In this document: positions 15,070 through 23,159 of the stretch, in pieces
How the letters are laid out: each line of letters opens with the position of its first letter
Position numbering within the stretch: position 1 is the stretch's first letter
DNA from: Pseudomonadota bacterium
GTDB taxonomy: Bacteria > Pseudomonadota > Alphaproteobacteria > Micropepsales > Micropepsaceae
Assembly: GCA_021808875.1 (NCBI GenBank)
Contig: JAKBAU010000008.1
Coordinates: forward strand, 1-36,491
Direction: 5' to 3'
DNA: 36,491 nt
The notes under the pieces: model-generated
The model's input: only the letters and a program-made list of their open reading frames with translations
Databases searched by the model: none
What the model was told of the DNA's origin: nothing
Program-made: the position numbers and the translations under genes

Positions 15070-16911
15070 ATGACCGAGGAAATGGGCCAGCTCATCGTCA
15101 AGATTGGCTTCGGCATCATTCTCATTGTGGTTGCCTGGACGGTCGTGGCGTCGATGATTTTTCTGACCGGCACGGGGTTGCTACATGATTTTCCGCATCC
15201 GTTCTGGCAATGGTGGCTCTATGCGCTGAATTTCGACGGCAACCAGCGCGTCGCCCTATGGCTGAAAATTGGCGCCGGCGCTGGCGCCATATTCCCCGTC
15301 GTGATGATCGCGGCTCTGATCTACCGCGCCAGCCAGGTGGTCGGTCCGCGTCTGCGCCGGCCTTTGTTTGGCGGCATTGTCAAATCGCCCCTTGCCGTCA
15401 CCGACAACCATGGCCGCGCCGAGTGGATGACGATGGCGCGTGCGCGCGAGCGGTTTCCCGGCGTCAATCCCGTGTTTGGGGGAATTGTCGTCGGCGAGGC
15501 GTACCGGGTGGATCAGGACAAGGTCGCGGAGAAGCGCTTCGATCCCGATAACCCGAAAACTTGGGGCCAGGGCGGGAAAGCCCCGCTGCTGATTGACCCG
15601 TGCCGGGAAGGGCCGACCCATTCGCTGATGATCATTGGCAGCGGCGGTTTCAAAACCACCACTGCCGTCTCGACTCTACTGCATTGGACCGGGTCAGCTG
15701 TAATCCTCGACCCCGCCGGCGAAATTGCGCCGATGCTGCGCGAGGCGCGCGAGCATATGGGCCAAACGGTCTATGAGATCGACCCCGCATCCGATACGGG
15801 CTTCAACGTGCTGGATTGGATCGACATCCAATCTCCTTTGGCAGCGACCAACATCGATTCCGTTGTGTCCTGGATCTGCGGCGATACGCGGCCCAACAGT
15901 AAAAAGGACGATTTCTTCGATACCATGAGTCGCAATGTGGTGCGCTGCTTTTTGGCACATTTGCTATTCGATCCAAAGGCGCCGGTGAAGCTGAAGACAT
16001 TAAGGTCGGTGCGCCACGCCGTCGCCATGCCCGCCGACCAGATACGCGCCGTTCTGCGCGGCATTTTTGAAAACAGCCCCAGCGCCTATGCCCGCCAGCT
16101 CGCTGGTCCCGTGTGCGGCCTGGTCGATGAGACCTTCAGTGGCGTCATAGGAGGTGCGGCCGAAATGACGACATGGCTGGCGAACGAGGCCTTCGCCAAC
16201 CTGGTTTCCGGCAACAGCTTCGGCACGGGCGACCTGCTGAAAGGCAACGTCACAATCTTTCTGAAAATGCCGATGAAGGCGCTGGAGACCGAGCCGGGCG
16301 TTTCGCGCACGATCATCGGCGCGCTGCTGAACGGCGTGTATGAGGCAGACGGCTACGTGCCTGGCCGCATTTTCTTCCTTTTGGATGAGGCAGCTCGGCT
16401 CGGTTACATGAAAATCCTGGAAACCGCTCGCGATGCCGGCCGCAAATATGGCATCACGCTGCAATTGCTCTATCAGTCCACCGGCCAGATCATCGACCAG
16501 TGGGGTGAACAGGGGAAGCGTTCCTGGTATGATGGCGTATCGTATCGCTGCTATGCCGCCGTGCAGGACCTCGATACCGCCACCGAGCTGGAGAATTCGT
16601 TCGGCACCTTCGGTGTAATGGCGAGTTCCGAAGGCATCAACACGGGCCGAGCAGGCAAGGCCCTGGAAGCCTCGAACATCTCGCGCGGCTCCAACATCTC
16701 CTATCACGAAATCGGCCGGCCGCTCATCCGCAAGGCTGAGTTGATGCGCGATGTGCGTGACGATGAGCAATTCGTCCTGGCGCGGGGCATGGCGCCGCTG
16801 CGGTGCGGGCGCGCGATCTATTTCCGGCGGCCGGACTTGGCCGTGCAGGTGGCCGCCAATCGCTTTTACCAATCGGCTGGCACGGCAATCCGTGAGGAGG
16901 TGCGACCATGA
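15070..16911 (+). CDS. virD4: VirD4/TraG coupling protein
   Basis: 613 aa. Two N-terminal membrane helices (IVKIGFGIILIVVAWTVVASMIFL and WLKIGAGAGAIFPVVMIAALIY) anchor a cytoplasmic hexameric ATPase. Walker A is IGSGGFKTTT at about residue 188-197 and Walker B is IFFLLDEAARLG at about 433-444; the segment ITLQLLYQSTGQIIDQWG also matches VirD4/TraG proteins. It links the relaxosome to the T4SS pore. The gene follows virB11 by 3 nt and overlaps the next gene by ATGA, so it belongs to the same operon. Confidence 0.95.
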   Translation: MTEEMGQLIVKIGFGIILIVVAWTVVASMIFLTGTGLLHDFPHPFWQWWLYALNFDGNQRVALWLKIGAGAGAIFPVVMIAALIYRASQVVGPRLRRPLFGGIVKSPLAVTDNHGRAEWMTMARARERFPGVNPVFGGIVVGEAYRVDQDKVAEKRFDPDNPKTWGQGGKAPLLIDPCREGPTHSLMIIGSGGFKTTTAVSTLLHWTGSAVILDPAGEIAPMLREAREHMGQTVYEIDPASDTGFNVLDWIDIQSPLAATNIDSVVSWICGDTRPNSKKDDFFDTMSRNVVRCFLAHLLFDPKAPVKLKTLRSVRHAVAMPADQIRAVLRGIFENSPSAYARQLAGPVCGLVDETFSGVIGGAAEMTTWLANEAFANLVSGNSFGTGDLLKGNVTIFLKMPMKALETEPGVSRTIIGALLNGVYEADGYVPGRIFFLLDEAARLGYMKILETARDAGRKYGITLQLLYQSTGQIIDQWGEQGKRSWYDGVSYRCYAAVQDLDTATELENSFGTFGVMASSEGINTGRAGKALEASNISRGSNISYHEIGRPLIRKAELMRDVRDDEQFVLARGMAPLRCGRAIYFRRPDLAVQVAANRFYQSAGTAIREEVRP

Positions 16912-17843
16912 GCGAAAGCACTTCGGACGCACTGAGACCGCTTGGACTTTCGGACGCGCAGATCGGCAAGCTCACCGCGTTGCAGGAGGCCGGGCGGGAG
17001 ATCGACTTCGTCTATCACTATGCGGATGATGGAAGAGACCCGCGCCGGTCGGCGCATCGATTTGACGAATTCATTGAGAAATTAAAGGCATTTTCAGAGG
17101 AAGGGGACGTACCACGGAAAGTCGCGGCGGCACTTTGGGATCATTTGGTGCCGCGCTTCGTCGGCTGGCGCCCGGAATTCATTGAGGGCGTCGAGGCGAG
17201 GGAGTTTGGCGGCGTTCTGACCCGCTTGGATATGGACATCGATGCGAGGCTGGGCCGGATGATACCGCCGGAAGTCCGCTCAGCTTCCCAGGAGGTACGG
17301 ACGAGGTTCGAGGACTTGCTGTTCGCCTATGAGGCCAGGAGCTGGCGCGACACGAGGACGCCGGGCGAACTACAGGACGAGTTGCTGTTCATCGCCAACC
17401 TCGACGAGAAAATCAGGAACGTATTGTACGGCAGTGCGCGCGCCATCGATCTCAGGAGCACAATCGACGATTACCATCCGGTGCGCGGAGAAGGGGGTAG
17501 GTATTCCTCGGACTCGACTTTTGAAGCGCGAGCGTACCAAACGCAACTCGCTTCCATCGCGGATACTCTTAATAGGCTTCGGATGGCTGGAATCGAGGCT
17601 CACAGCGGGCTGACAATCAGGACGCGCTCCGAAACGCCGCAGGCATTTGCTGAAGGTTTGACGGATGATCCTACCCGAACGCGCCAGGGGCGGTCATTCG
17701 AGCGCGAGCAAAGGGTGACGCTGTCGCCGAGTGCAGACGAGACTCAGTATTGGCGGGGTGTAGCGCACACGGCGAGCGTCAATACTGGCATGAGCCGGTC
17801 GGAATCTCAGGTTCAGACCAAACGGCGCGGGCGTTCATTATAG
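16908..17843 (+). CDS. Unrecognised 311-aa protein in the transfer operon
   Basis: Soluble, highly charged, mostly helical by composition, with no signal peptide or membrane helix. The N-terminal part has ALRPLGLSDAQIGKLTALQEAG, followed by a tryptophan-containing block (ALWDHLVPRFVGWRPEFIEG) and long charged helices such as EVRTRFEDLLFAYEARSWRDTR. The last ~70 residues are serine/arginine-rich and probably disordered. I recognise no family. It overlaps virD4 by ATGA and is followed 10 nt later by another small gene, so it is co-transcribed with the mating apparatus. A cytoplasmic partner of VirD4 or of the relaxase is an inference from position only. Confidence 0.7.
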   Translation: MSESTSDALRPLGLSDAQIGKLTALQEAGREIDFVYHYADDGRDPRRSAHRFDEFIEKLKAFSEEGDVPRKVAAALWDHLVPRFVGWRPEFIEGVEAREFGGVLTRLDMDIDARLGRMIPPEVRSASQEVRTRFEDLLFAYEARSWRDTRTPGELQDELLFIANLDEKIRNVLYGSARAIDLRSTIDDYHPVRGEGGRYSSDSTFEARAYQTQLASIADTLNRLRMAGIEAHSGLTIRTRSETPQAFAEGLTDDPTRTRQGRSFEREQRVTLSPSADETQYWRGVAHTASVNTGMSRSESQVQTKRRGRSL

Positions 17844-17853
17844 GAGGCATACC

Positions 17854-18078
17854 ATGTCGGAAATCGATGCTGATCTTGACCGTGCGGCCGCCTCATACTG
17901 GCTATCGATCGCCAATCGCGGCGGCCCGAGTAAAACCGCCGCGCTGATGCAGGCTTCCAATCTGCTGCGCGATGCACGGGCGGAGGCGCGCATTCCCGAT
18001 AGCGCCCGGCAACCGACGCTCAACGACCTTGAAGCGCCGCCGCTCGATCGCCTGAATGCGCGGCGGCTGACGCGGTAA
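17854..18078 (+). CDS. Small unrecognised protein (74 aa) in the transfer operon
   Basis: AGGAGG lies 7 nt before the ATG, a strong ribosome binding site. The protein is hydrophilic: an N-terminal helix (ADLDRAAASYWLSIANRGG), a second helix (SKTAALMQASNLLRDARAEAR) and a basic tail ending NARRLTR. No known motif. It is squeezed between two other unknown genes ahead of the relaxase, with gaps of 10 and 24 nt, so it is likely expressed with them and may be an accessory of DNA processing; this is an inference. Confidence 0.65.
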   Translation: MSEIDADLDRAAASYWLSIANRGGPSKTAALMQASNLLRDARAEARIPDSARQPTLNDLEAPPLDRLNARRLTR

Positions 18079-18102
18079 CGTATCCGATGTGAGGCCGGCG
18101 CG

Positions 18103-18477
18103 ATGACAAACAGTTCAGAGCGAAACGGAAACGGGACGCACGCCGCCATTGAGGCGTTCCTTGCGGACATCATCGTCCCCCGCCTGATTGCCCTGGAATC
18201 GGGTCAGACCGCCATGAACGGGGCGCTCGGCCTGATGCTCGACACGTTGCAGGCGCAGACAAATCTCTTGCGGAAGCTTAACGAATACGCCAGCGAAGAG
18301 GCAGCACCCTCGCCGGTTGCGAAAATCCTTAGCGAACTGATGTCGGCGATCATGGACCTCGATGCATCGATCGGTTCTTTGGAAAAGAAATTCGACAGGC
18401 TTTCGGATACCATCTCCGCCGCATACAGGATCGATCCAGAGTGGAGGAAGCCACCTACTGTCAACGGTGGGGCGTGA
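18103..18477 (+). CDS. Small coiled-coil-like protein (124 aa) just before the relaxase
   Basis: A helical, acidic protein. The segment LMLDTLQAQTNLLRKLNEYA and the later MDLDASIGSLEKKFDRLSDTI have heptad-like hydrophobic spacing, suggesting a coiled coil. No signal peptide or helix-turn-helix is visible. GTGAGG lies upstream of the ATG. The stop at 18475-18477 is one base before the GTG start of the MobF relaxase, so translation is probably coupled. In other MobF systems a small relaxosome accessory lies next to the relaxase (for example TrwA with TrwC), but no ribbon-helix-helix motif is seen here, so a shared role is only a guess. Confidence 0.65.
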   Translation: MTNSSERNGNGTHAAIEAFLADIIVPRLIALESGQTAMNGALGLMLDTLQAQTNLLRKLNEYASEEAAPSPVAKILSELMSAIMDLDASIGSLEKKFDRLSDTISAAYRIDPEWRKPPTVNGGA

Positions 18478-18478
18478 C

Positions 18479-21400
18479 GTGCTGACCTACCGCACTGGCG
18501 CGGCCGGAGCACCCTCTGCGGCACGTCTGATGCGTGAACATCTGTTGCAGCAGACCTTGTCGCCGGAGATGGCGGCAATGGCCGAGTATTACGAGCAGGG
18601 CGTGAGGCCGCCCACGCCGGCCGATACGGCAGCCTCGCGTTACGGCCATCTCGCGGTCAACGGATTATTGCCGGGCGGGGAGATTGTCGACGAACTGGTC
18701 AAGGCGGAGGCCAGCCGTCTCGCCGAGAGCAATCTCGGGCTGGATGGTGCGCCGCTCGATTGGGATTTTCTGGTGTTGCGCGCCCTCGCTTCCTTCGCGG
18801 CGGCGGGTTTGGTCAGCCGGGATGAGGCGCTCAGCAGCTCCAGGCGCGTCAAAGCCGATATTGACCCGGACCGGTTGGATGCGAAGATCCAGCGCGCCGG
18901 GACGGAGCGGGATTATACCAGTGCCACGGCTATCCCGCGGCGGGACATGAATCCGGCGCTCGCAAAGAGGTTGGGCATCGATCCGCATCGCGGGTTGAGG
19001 CCGGCCGAGGTTTCGTGCCTGCTCAATGGCCAGCGCGCCGATGGCGGCAACATCGAGGGCCGGGCGCAGCAGACGGCCAGCCTGCCGCTCGCGCAAGTTT
19101 TCGGGCTCGATCCGGAGCGGCGGCCGACCCGCGCGGAATTGGCGAATGTCTTGGAGGGCCGGAGAGGGAATGGCGAAATATTGCCGGAGCAGGAGGCCAA
19201 ACGCGCGGTCCGGCGATTCCAGCTTGCGTTCGGCGTTAAATCGAAAACGATCACCGACGAGGAGCGGGAACACATCCTGTCCGGCCGGACCGCCGACGAG
19301 CGCGAGCTGGACGATCGGCAGTACCGGGCGGCTTTGGAGACCTCGAAATCGCGGATCGGCTATATCGACCTGACCTTCTCCGCCCCGAAATCCGTCTCGA
19401 TCGCCTGGGCCTTCGCGCCGACGGCGGCGGAGCGCGCCATCATCCACCAGGCACATAAGGATGCGATCGACAGCGTCATGCGCGCCATCGAAAAGGAGAT
19501 CGGCCGCGCCTCGATGGGGCGATCCGCCAGGTTGGGCTACGAGGCTGGGTCGATTGGCTGGGTCTCCTTCGACCATTATGCGGCACGGCCGACCGTCGAG
19601 GTGATCCGCACCGACGAGTTCGGCCAGCCCTTCACCGAATTGCACCGCCTTACCAGCACGAAAGGGCGTGTCCCTGGAGACATGCAAGTCCATACCCATG
19701 TCGCCGTGCCGAACATAGTGGAAACACCGAGCGGCCGCGCCGGTGGTTTGGACCTCGCCCAGCTCGAAGGGCGGATTCACGAGTGGGGCGCGCTATACCA
19801 AGCCTATCTTGCCTCGAATCTGCGGGTTCACGGTGTTCAGGTGGAATTGGACGAACGTACCGAATTGGCGCGGCTTTCGGCGATACCGGAGCACGTTGTC
19901 GCGCATTTCAGCCGGCGTACCCTCAATGGCACAGACGCGGCCCGTGCCTATGCCAAATCCCAGGGTCTTGATTGGGACAGTCTCGGCCCCGACCAGCAGG
20001 TGGGATTGCTGAAATCCGGCGTGCAGAATCGCCGCGAAGGAAAGGCCGACGACGTTGGCGATCTTGAGGCTTGGCGGAGGATGGCGGCATCCCTCAGCTA
20101 CGAGCATCGAACCGTACTGCGGCCGGGCCAACCTGTTTCCGTCCCGGCACGCGAACAGCGCCTTGAGACCGCATACCAGGTGGCGGTACCTTTGCTTGCC
20201 AAACAATTCGATCGCCGCGCGGTTTTGGACGGCGCCGATGCCAGAATTGCCGCGGCCAAGGGGTTGATCGCTGCGGGGGTTGAATCGCCGGATGACGTGA
20301 ACGCCATCACGCAGGCGTTCCGCGAGCGTGGGGTCCAGCGGCGGGGCGAGGATGCCTCGCTGATCTGGGGCACCGTCAAGGGCACGCAAGGCAGGGACCG
20401 CATAGCCATCACCACCACCCTTGATCTGCACGAAGAGGAAAACCTGGTGGCGATTGCCCGCGCCGGCAGCCGGGACCGGAAGAGCGCGCTCAAGCCCAAA
20501 CAGATCAAAGCCGCAATTGCCGCCTTTCCGGAGATCGATTTTTCCAATACGCATGGCAAGGCACAACGGAAGATCATTGAGCAGTTGGGGACCGGCGGCC
20601 GCATCGGCGTTGCCATTGGTGTCGCCGGCTCCGGCAAGAGCACCTTGCTTAAGCCGCTGGTCCGCGCCTGGCAGGATGATGGCCGGACCATTCACGGCAT
20701 CGCCCTGGCGTGGCGGCAGTCCGATGATCTGGCGGAGGCCGGCGTTGCTGCGCGCGACACCCGTGCGGTCGCATCCTTCCTTGCCGGCGTGAATTCAGGC
20801 CGGCTGCGCCTTGACCGAAAAACCGTTGTCGTCATTGACGAAATCGGCCTGCTTGGCACGCGCCAGCTCAACGATATTCTAGCAGCCCAGAAGAAGGATG
20901 GCTTCCAACTGGTGATGCTGGGCGACCCGAAGCAAATGCAATCGGTCGAGGCCGGGTCCGTGATCGAATTGCTGCGCCGCGCGTTTGGCAAAAACAACTT
21001 GCCGGAACTGGGAAGTTCCGTGCGTCAGAGGGATGAAGAGGAACGCGAGACGGTGCTGATGTTCCGTAACGGTCAGACAGAGGCGGCGGTGCGGCGCAAG
21101 GAGGCGAACGGTACGCTGCACATCGTGCCGGGTGGCTACCGCGAAGCGATTGACCATGCTGCCTCCCTTTGGGAGCAGCGCCGGCGTGAAAACCAAGGCC
21201 GTCCCGGCTTCACCATCTCCATCAGCGCACCGACCAATGCCGAGGCCCATGACGTCAGCCTTGCCATCCGTGAGCGACGCATGAAGCTCGGAGAGATCGG
21301 CGCGGACCGGATGACTCTGGCGGCAACCGAGAGCGAGGGCGTGCGCAGCTACAATCTGGCGCTGGCGCCCGGGGATCGTATCCGTCTGTTCCGGCGAACG

Positions 21401-22246
21401 AACGCCAAATTCAGCGGGACCGCCACGACAGGGAATATCGGCCGCAACGGCACAGTACTTGAAATCACGGATGTCTCTGAGGAGGGGTTGATGCTGCGGA
21501 ATCCCACCGGAAAGGAAGGGCTCGTCGCTTGGTCATCGCTGAAGGATGAGCGCAGCGGACGGATTTTGCTTGCTTACGGAGATGCGCTCACCACCAATAC
21601 CGCCCAGGGCACGACCGTCACGGAGCACATCCATGCGATCCCGGCCGGTTCCCGCCTGGTTTCGGTGTTCGGCGCGTACACATCCGGGAGCCGGCATCGC
21701 GAGCAAAGCTTCATCGTCACCTCTGAAGGCGCCGAGCGGGCCGAGATCGTTGCCCGTCGGCCCTTGGGCGACCGCCGCGAGATCATGCGCGGCGACATCC
21801 TGAACAATATCATTCGGAATTTCTCTGAAACGCCAATTAAAGAGTCGGCTCTGGACATGCTCGACCGCGCAGCCGCGATACGGCGTGGAACGATCCAAAT
21901 GGTGCAGTCATCCTTGCAATCGGCCGAAGCTCGCACAGCGACGCAACGCCGCCCGACGACGTTGTCGGAGCGGTTTATGAACCGGCGCGTCAACCACGTG
22001 CTGGAAGAACAGCTCCCGCGGCTCATAGAGGGGCTACGCCGCCGCAGTGAAGCGATCGCGAGGGCCGTCCAGGTTGGCGCTGCGATGGTCGAGCATCTGG
22101 TTGCGGTAGCCCGGCGCCGCTCGGCGAAGCGGGAGACTGAGGCGGAATACTGGGCACGCGTGCAAGGGGCTGGCGAGGAATTCGTCCCTGTACGCGACCC
22201 TCTTGAAATCCAACAGCAGACGAAGGGGAAGGGCAGAGGTCGTTAG
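18479..22246 (+). CDS. MobF-family relaxase/helicase (TraA/TrwC-like)
   Basis: 1255 aa from the GTG at 18479, which gives the standard N-terminus VLTYRTGAAGAPSA; GGTGGGG lies 6 nt upstream. Frame is open further upstream but overlaps the previous gene. Catalytic tyrosines are Y37/Y38 in AMAEYYEQG. The histidine motif is QVHTHVAVPN (H405, H407), which with a third histidine binds the metal. IGYIDLTFSAPKSVSIAW is the classical MobF block. The C-terminal RecD-like helicase has Walker A GVAGSGKST (~714-722), Walker B VVVIDEIGLL (~782-791) and GDPKQMQSVEAG (~815). It nicks oriT, becomes bound to the 5' end and unwinds the strand. Between Tyr and His a ~43-aa module occurs three times where TrwC has one copy. 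Confidence 0.95.
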   Translation: MLTYRTGAAGAPSAARLMREHLLQQTLSPEMAAMAEYYEQGVRPPTPADTAASRYGHLAVNGLLPGGEIVDELVKAEASRLAESNLGLDGAPLDWDFLVLRALASFAAAGLVSRDEALSSSRRVKADIDPDRLDAKIQRAGTERDYTSATAIPRRDMNPALAKRLGIDPHRGLRPAEVSCLLNGQRADGGNIEGRAQQTASLPLAQVFGLDPERRPTRAELANVLEGRRGNGEILPEQEAKRAVRRFQLAFGVKSKTITDEEREHILSGRTADERELDDRQYRAALETSKSRIGYIDLTFSAPKSVSIAWAFAPTAAERAIIHQAHKDAIDSVMRAIEKEIGRASMGRSARLGYEAGSIGWVSFDHYAARPTVEVIRTDEFGQPFTELHRLTSTKGRVPGDMQVHTHVAVPNIVETPSGRAGGLDLAQLEGRIHEWGALYQAYLASNLRVHGVQVELDERTELARLSAIPEHVVAHFSRRTLNGTDAARAYAKSQGLDWDSLGPDQQVGLLKSGVQNRREGKADDVGDLEAWRRMAASLSYEHRTVLRPGQPVSVPAREQRLETAYQVAVPLLAKQFDRRAVLDGADARIAAAKGLIAAGVESPDDVNAITQAFRERGVQRRGEDASLIWGTVKGTQGRDRIAITTTLDLHEEENLVAIARAGSRDRKSALKPKQIKAAIAAFPEIDFSNTHGKAQRKIIEQLGTGGRIGVAIGVAGSGKSTLLKPLVRAWQDDGRTIHGIALAWRQSDDLAEAGVAARDTRAVASFLAGVNSGRLRLDRKTVVVIDEIGLLGTRQLNDILAAQKKDGFQLVMLGDPKQMQSVEAGSVIELLRRAFGKNNLPELGSSVRQRDEEERETVLMFRNGQTEAAVRRKEANGTLHIVPGGYREAIDHAASLWEQRRRENQGRPGFTISISAPTNAEAHDVSLAIRERRMKLGEIGADRMTLAATESEGVRSYNLALAPGDRIRLFRRTNAKFSGTATTGNIGRNGTVLEITDVSEEGLMLRNPTGKEGLVAWSSLKDERSGRILLAYGDALTTNTAQGTTVTEHIHAIPAGSRLVSVFGAYTSGSRHREQSFIVTSEGAERAEIVARRPLGDRREIMRGDILNNIIRNFSETPIKESALDMLDRAAAIRRGTIQMVQSSLQSAEARTATQRRPTTLSERFMNRRVNHVLEEQLPRLIEGLRRRSEAIARAVQVGAAMVEHLVAVARRRSAKRETEAEYWARVQGAGEEFVPVRDPLEIQQQTKGKGRGR
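18959..19330 (+). repeat. Three imperfect ~43-aa modules inside the relaxase
   Basis: Units begin near residues 161, 204 and 247 of the relaxase: LAKRLGID...EVSCLLNGQ, LAQVFGLD...ELANVLEGR and FQLAFGVK...EREHILSGR. Shared pattern: L-A/F-x2-F/L-G-I/L/V, about ten residues, E-x3-I/V/L-L-x-G, then a charged loop. TrwC-type relaxases show one such segment at this place, directly before the IGxDLTFSAPKSVS block. Confidence 0.6.
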
Positions 22247-22352
22247 GTCGGAGCGAGCGCGGAGCCCGATGGCTACCCCGGAGCTTTTCTAGTTCTCCCC
22301 GGCAACTTATGGTAAGGTGACGACATGATCCGATCCGATCCGACCCCTTATA

Positions 22353-22650
22353 GTGCCGACCGTTCTTCGCACCGAAGGCTATCGGTTCTTTTCCTATACC
22401 CTTGAGAACAATGAACCAGCTCACATTCAAGTTGAATATGGTGGCAGCGTCCATGTTGAATATGGGGCAGCGTCGCAAAATACTGGCTTAATCCGGTGAC
22501 CTTAACGATGAACAATGCAGGCCAGGTCGCACCAGATCCGCTCCGATCCCCGGCCAAAGATGGCTGCTGTCCGTCGGGCTCGCCACGATCGGGGAGGACG
22601 AAGACGCCTCGCTGATAGGGTTCGATTATAGGGAGGTGGCGGGGCATTAG
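22353..22650 (+). pseudogene. Broken DUF4160 gene with a tandem duplication and frameshift
   Basis: A GTG at 22353 opens VPTVLRTEGYRFFSYTLENN then EPAHIQVEYGG, the start of a DUF4160 protein (small proteins often found with DUF2442 partners). A roughly 24-nt unit, GTTGAATATGG-(T)-GGCAGCGTC, then occurs twice (22429-22452 and 22453-22475); the second copy lacks one T, which shifts the frame and ends the ORF at 22499 after 48 codons. The natural continuation, GSVAKYWLNPV, is read in another frame, and a further conceptual piece (IPGQRWLLSVGLATIGEDED, ending REVAGH) in the third frame. The gene is therefore dead or rearranged. The rest of 22247-22754 shows only short GATCC-type repeats at 22327-22342. 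Confidence 0.6.
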
Positions 22651-22691
22651 ACCGCCGCCGCGTAAGGGCAAATCGCATTTGGCCAAGCAAA

Positions 22692-22740
22692 TTGACAGCA
22701 GCTCTTGCAAATTTGCAGTAAATAGCCTATTTCCTGCAAA
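22692..22740 (+). promoter_or_regulatory. Promoter/operator of the Xre-RES toxin-antitoxin pair
   Basis: TTGACA at 22692-22697 is a good -35 box; a TAAATA at 22719-22724 may be the -10, with a long 21-nt gap. Between them is a perfect palindrome TGCAAATTTGCA (22706-22717), and TGCAAA recurs at 22735-22740. A dyad plus half site next to an antitoxin gene suggests autoregulation by the antitoxin. GAGGAG follows 14 bases before the ATG. Confidence 0.45.
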
Positions 22741-22754
22741 AGAGGAGCAAGGTC

Positions 22755-23156
22755 ATGTTGCAAGCCCAGGAGCGACAGCGTCCCACCGCCCCCCAGGGCG
22801 TCGATACCGCCGCTGCGCTGCGCGGATTTTTCGCCATCATGGAGGCCTGGGGCATGAGCGCCGAGGATGCGCGCGCGCTGCTAGGTGCCCCAGCCGAACG
22901 GACTTTCTACGCTTGGCGCGCCGGCAATGCGGTGCGAGTGCCGATGGATACCCTGAGACGCATTGGGTACGTTGCCGGCATCTACAAGGCCCTCGAACTG
23001 CTCTATTCCGATCCACACCTTGCGGACGACTGGATCAAGCGGCCCAATCGCGCCTTCGGGGGCCAAACGCCACTGCAGCGCATGCGCGCCGGCGATGTCA
23101 CAGATCTTGCCGCAGTGCGCAGCTATCTCGATGCGGCCCGGGCGCCGTGGAGCTGA
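22755..23156 (+). CDS. Xre/MbcA/ParS-type antitoxin of a RES toxin
   Basis: 133 aa. The protein matches the MbcA/ParS/Xre antitoxin layout: an N-terminal helical Xre-like part (AALRGFFAIMEAWGMSAEDARALLGA then ERTFYAWRAG, quoted in short), and the C-terminal toxin-binding DUF2384 domain (RRIGYVAGIYKALELLYSD, DDWIKRPNRAFGGQTPLQRM and a final AAVRSYLDAARAPW). The NRAFGGQTPLQRM stretch is diagnostic of this family. It would neutralise the RES enzyme by capping its active site and repress its own promoter. The stop lies 3 nt before the GTG of the toxin gene, so the pair is one operon. Confidence 0.92.
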   Translation: MLQAQERQRPTAPQGVDTAAALRGFFAIMEAWGMSAEDARALLGAPAERTFYAWRAGNAVRVPMDTLRRIGYVAGIYKALELLYSDPHLADDWIKRPNRAFGGQTPLQRMRAGDVTDLAAVRSYLDAARAPWS

Positions 23157-23159
23157 TTA

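Noticed and set aside
16000..16932. 310-aa minus-strand open frame
   Set aside because: Antisense to virD4, which is complete with Walker motifs on the plus strand.
18665..19780. 371-aa minus-strand open frame
   Set aside because: Antisense to the relaxase coding frame, with no known motif and no start signal.
19793..20695. 300-aa minus-strand open frame
   Set aside because: Antisense to the relaxase helicase domain; composition is that of a shadow frame.
22327..22342. Triple GATCC repeats as an iteron or CRISPR-like array
   Set aside because: Only three short 5-bp units in tandem, no spacers and no replication or cas gene nearby.
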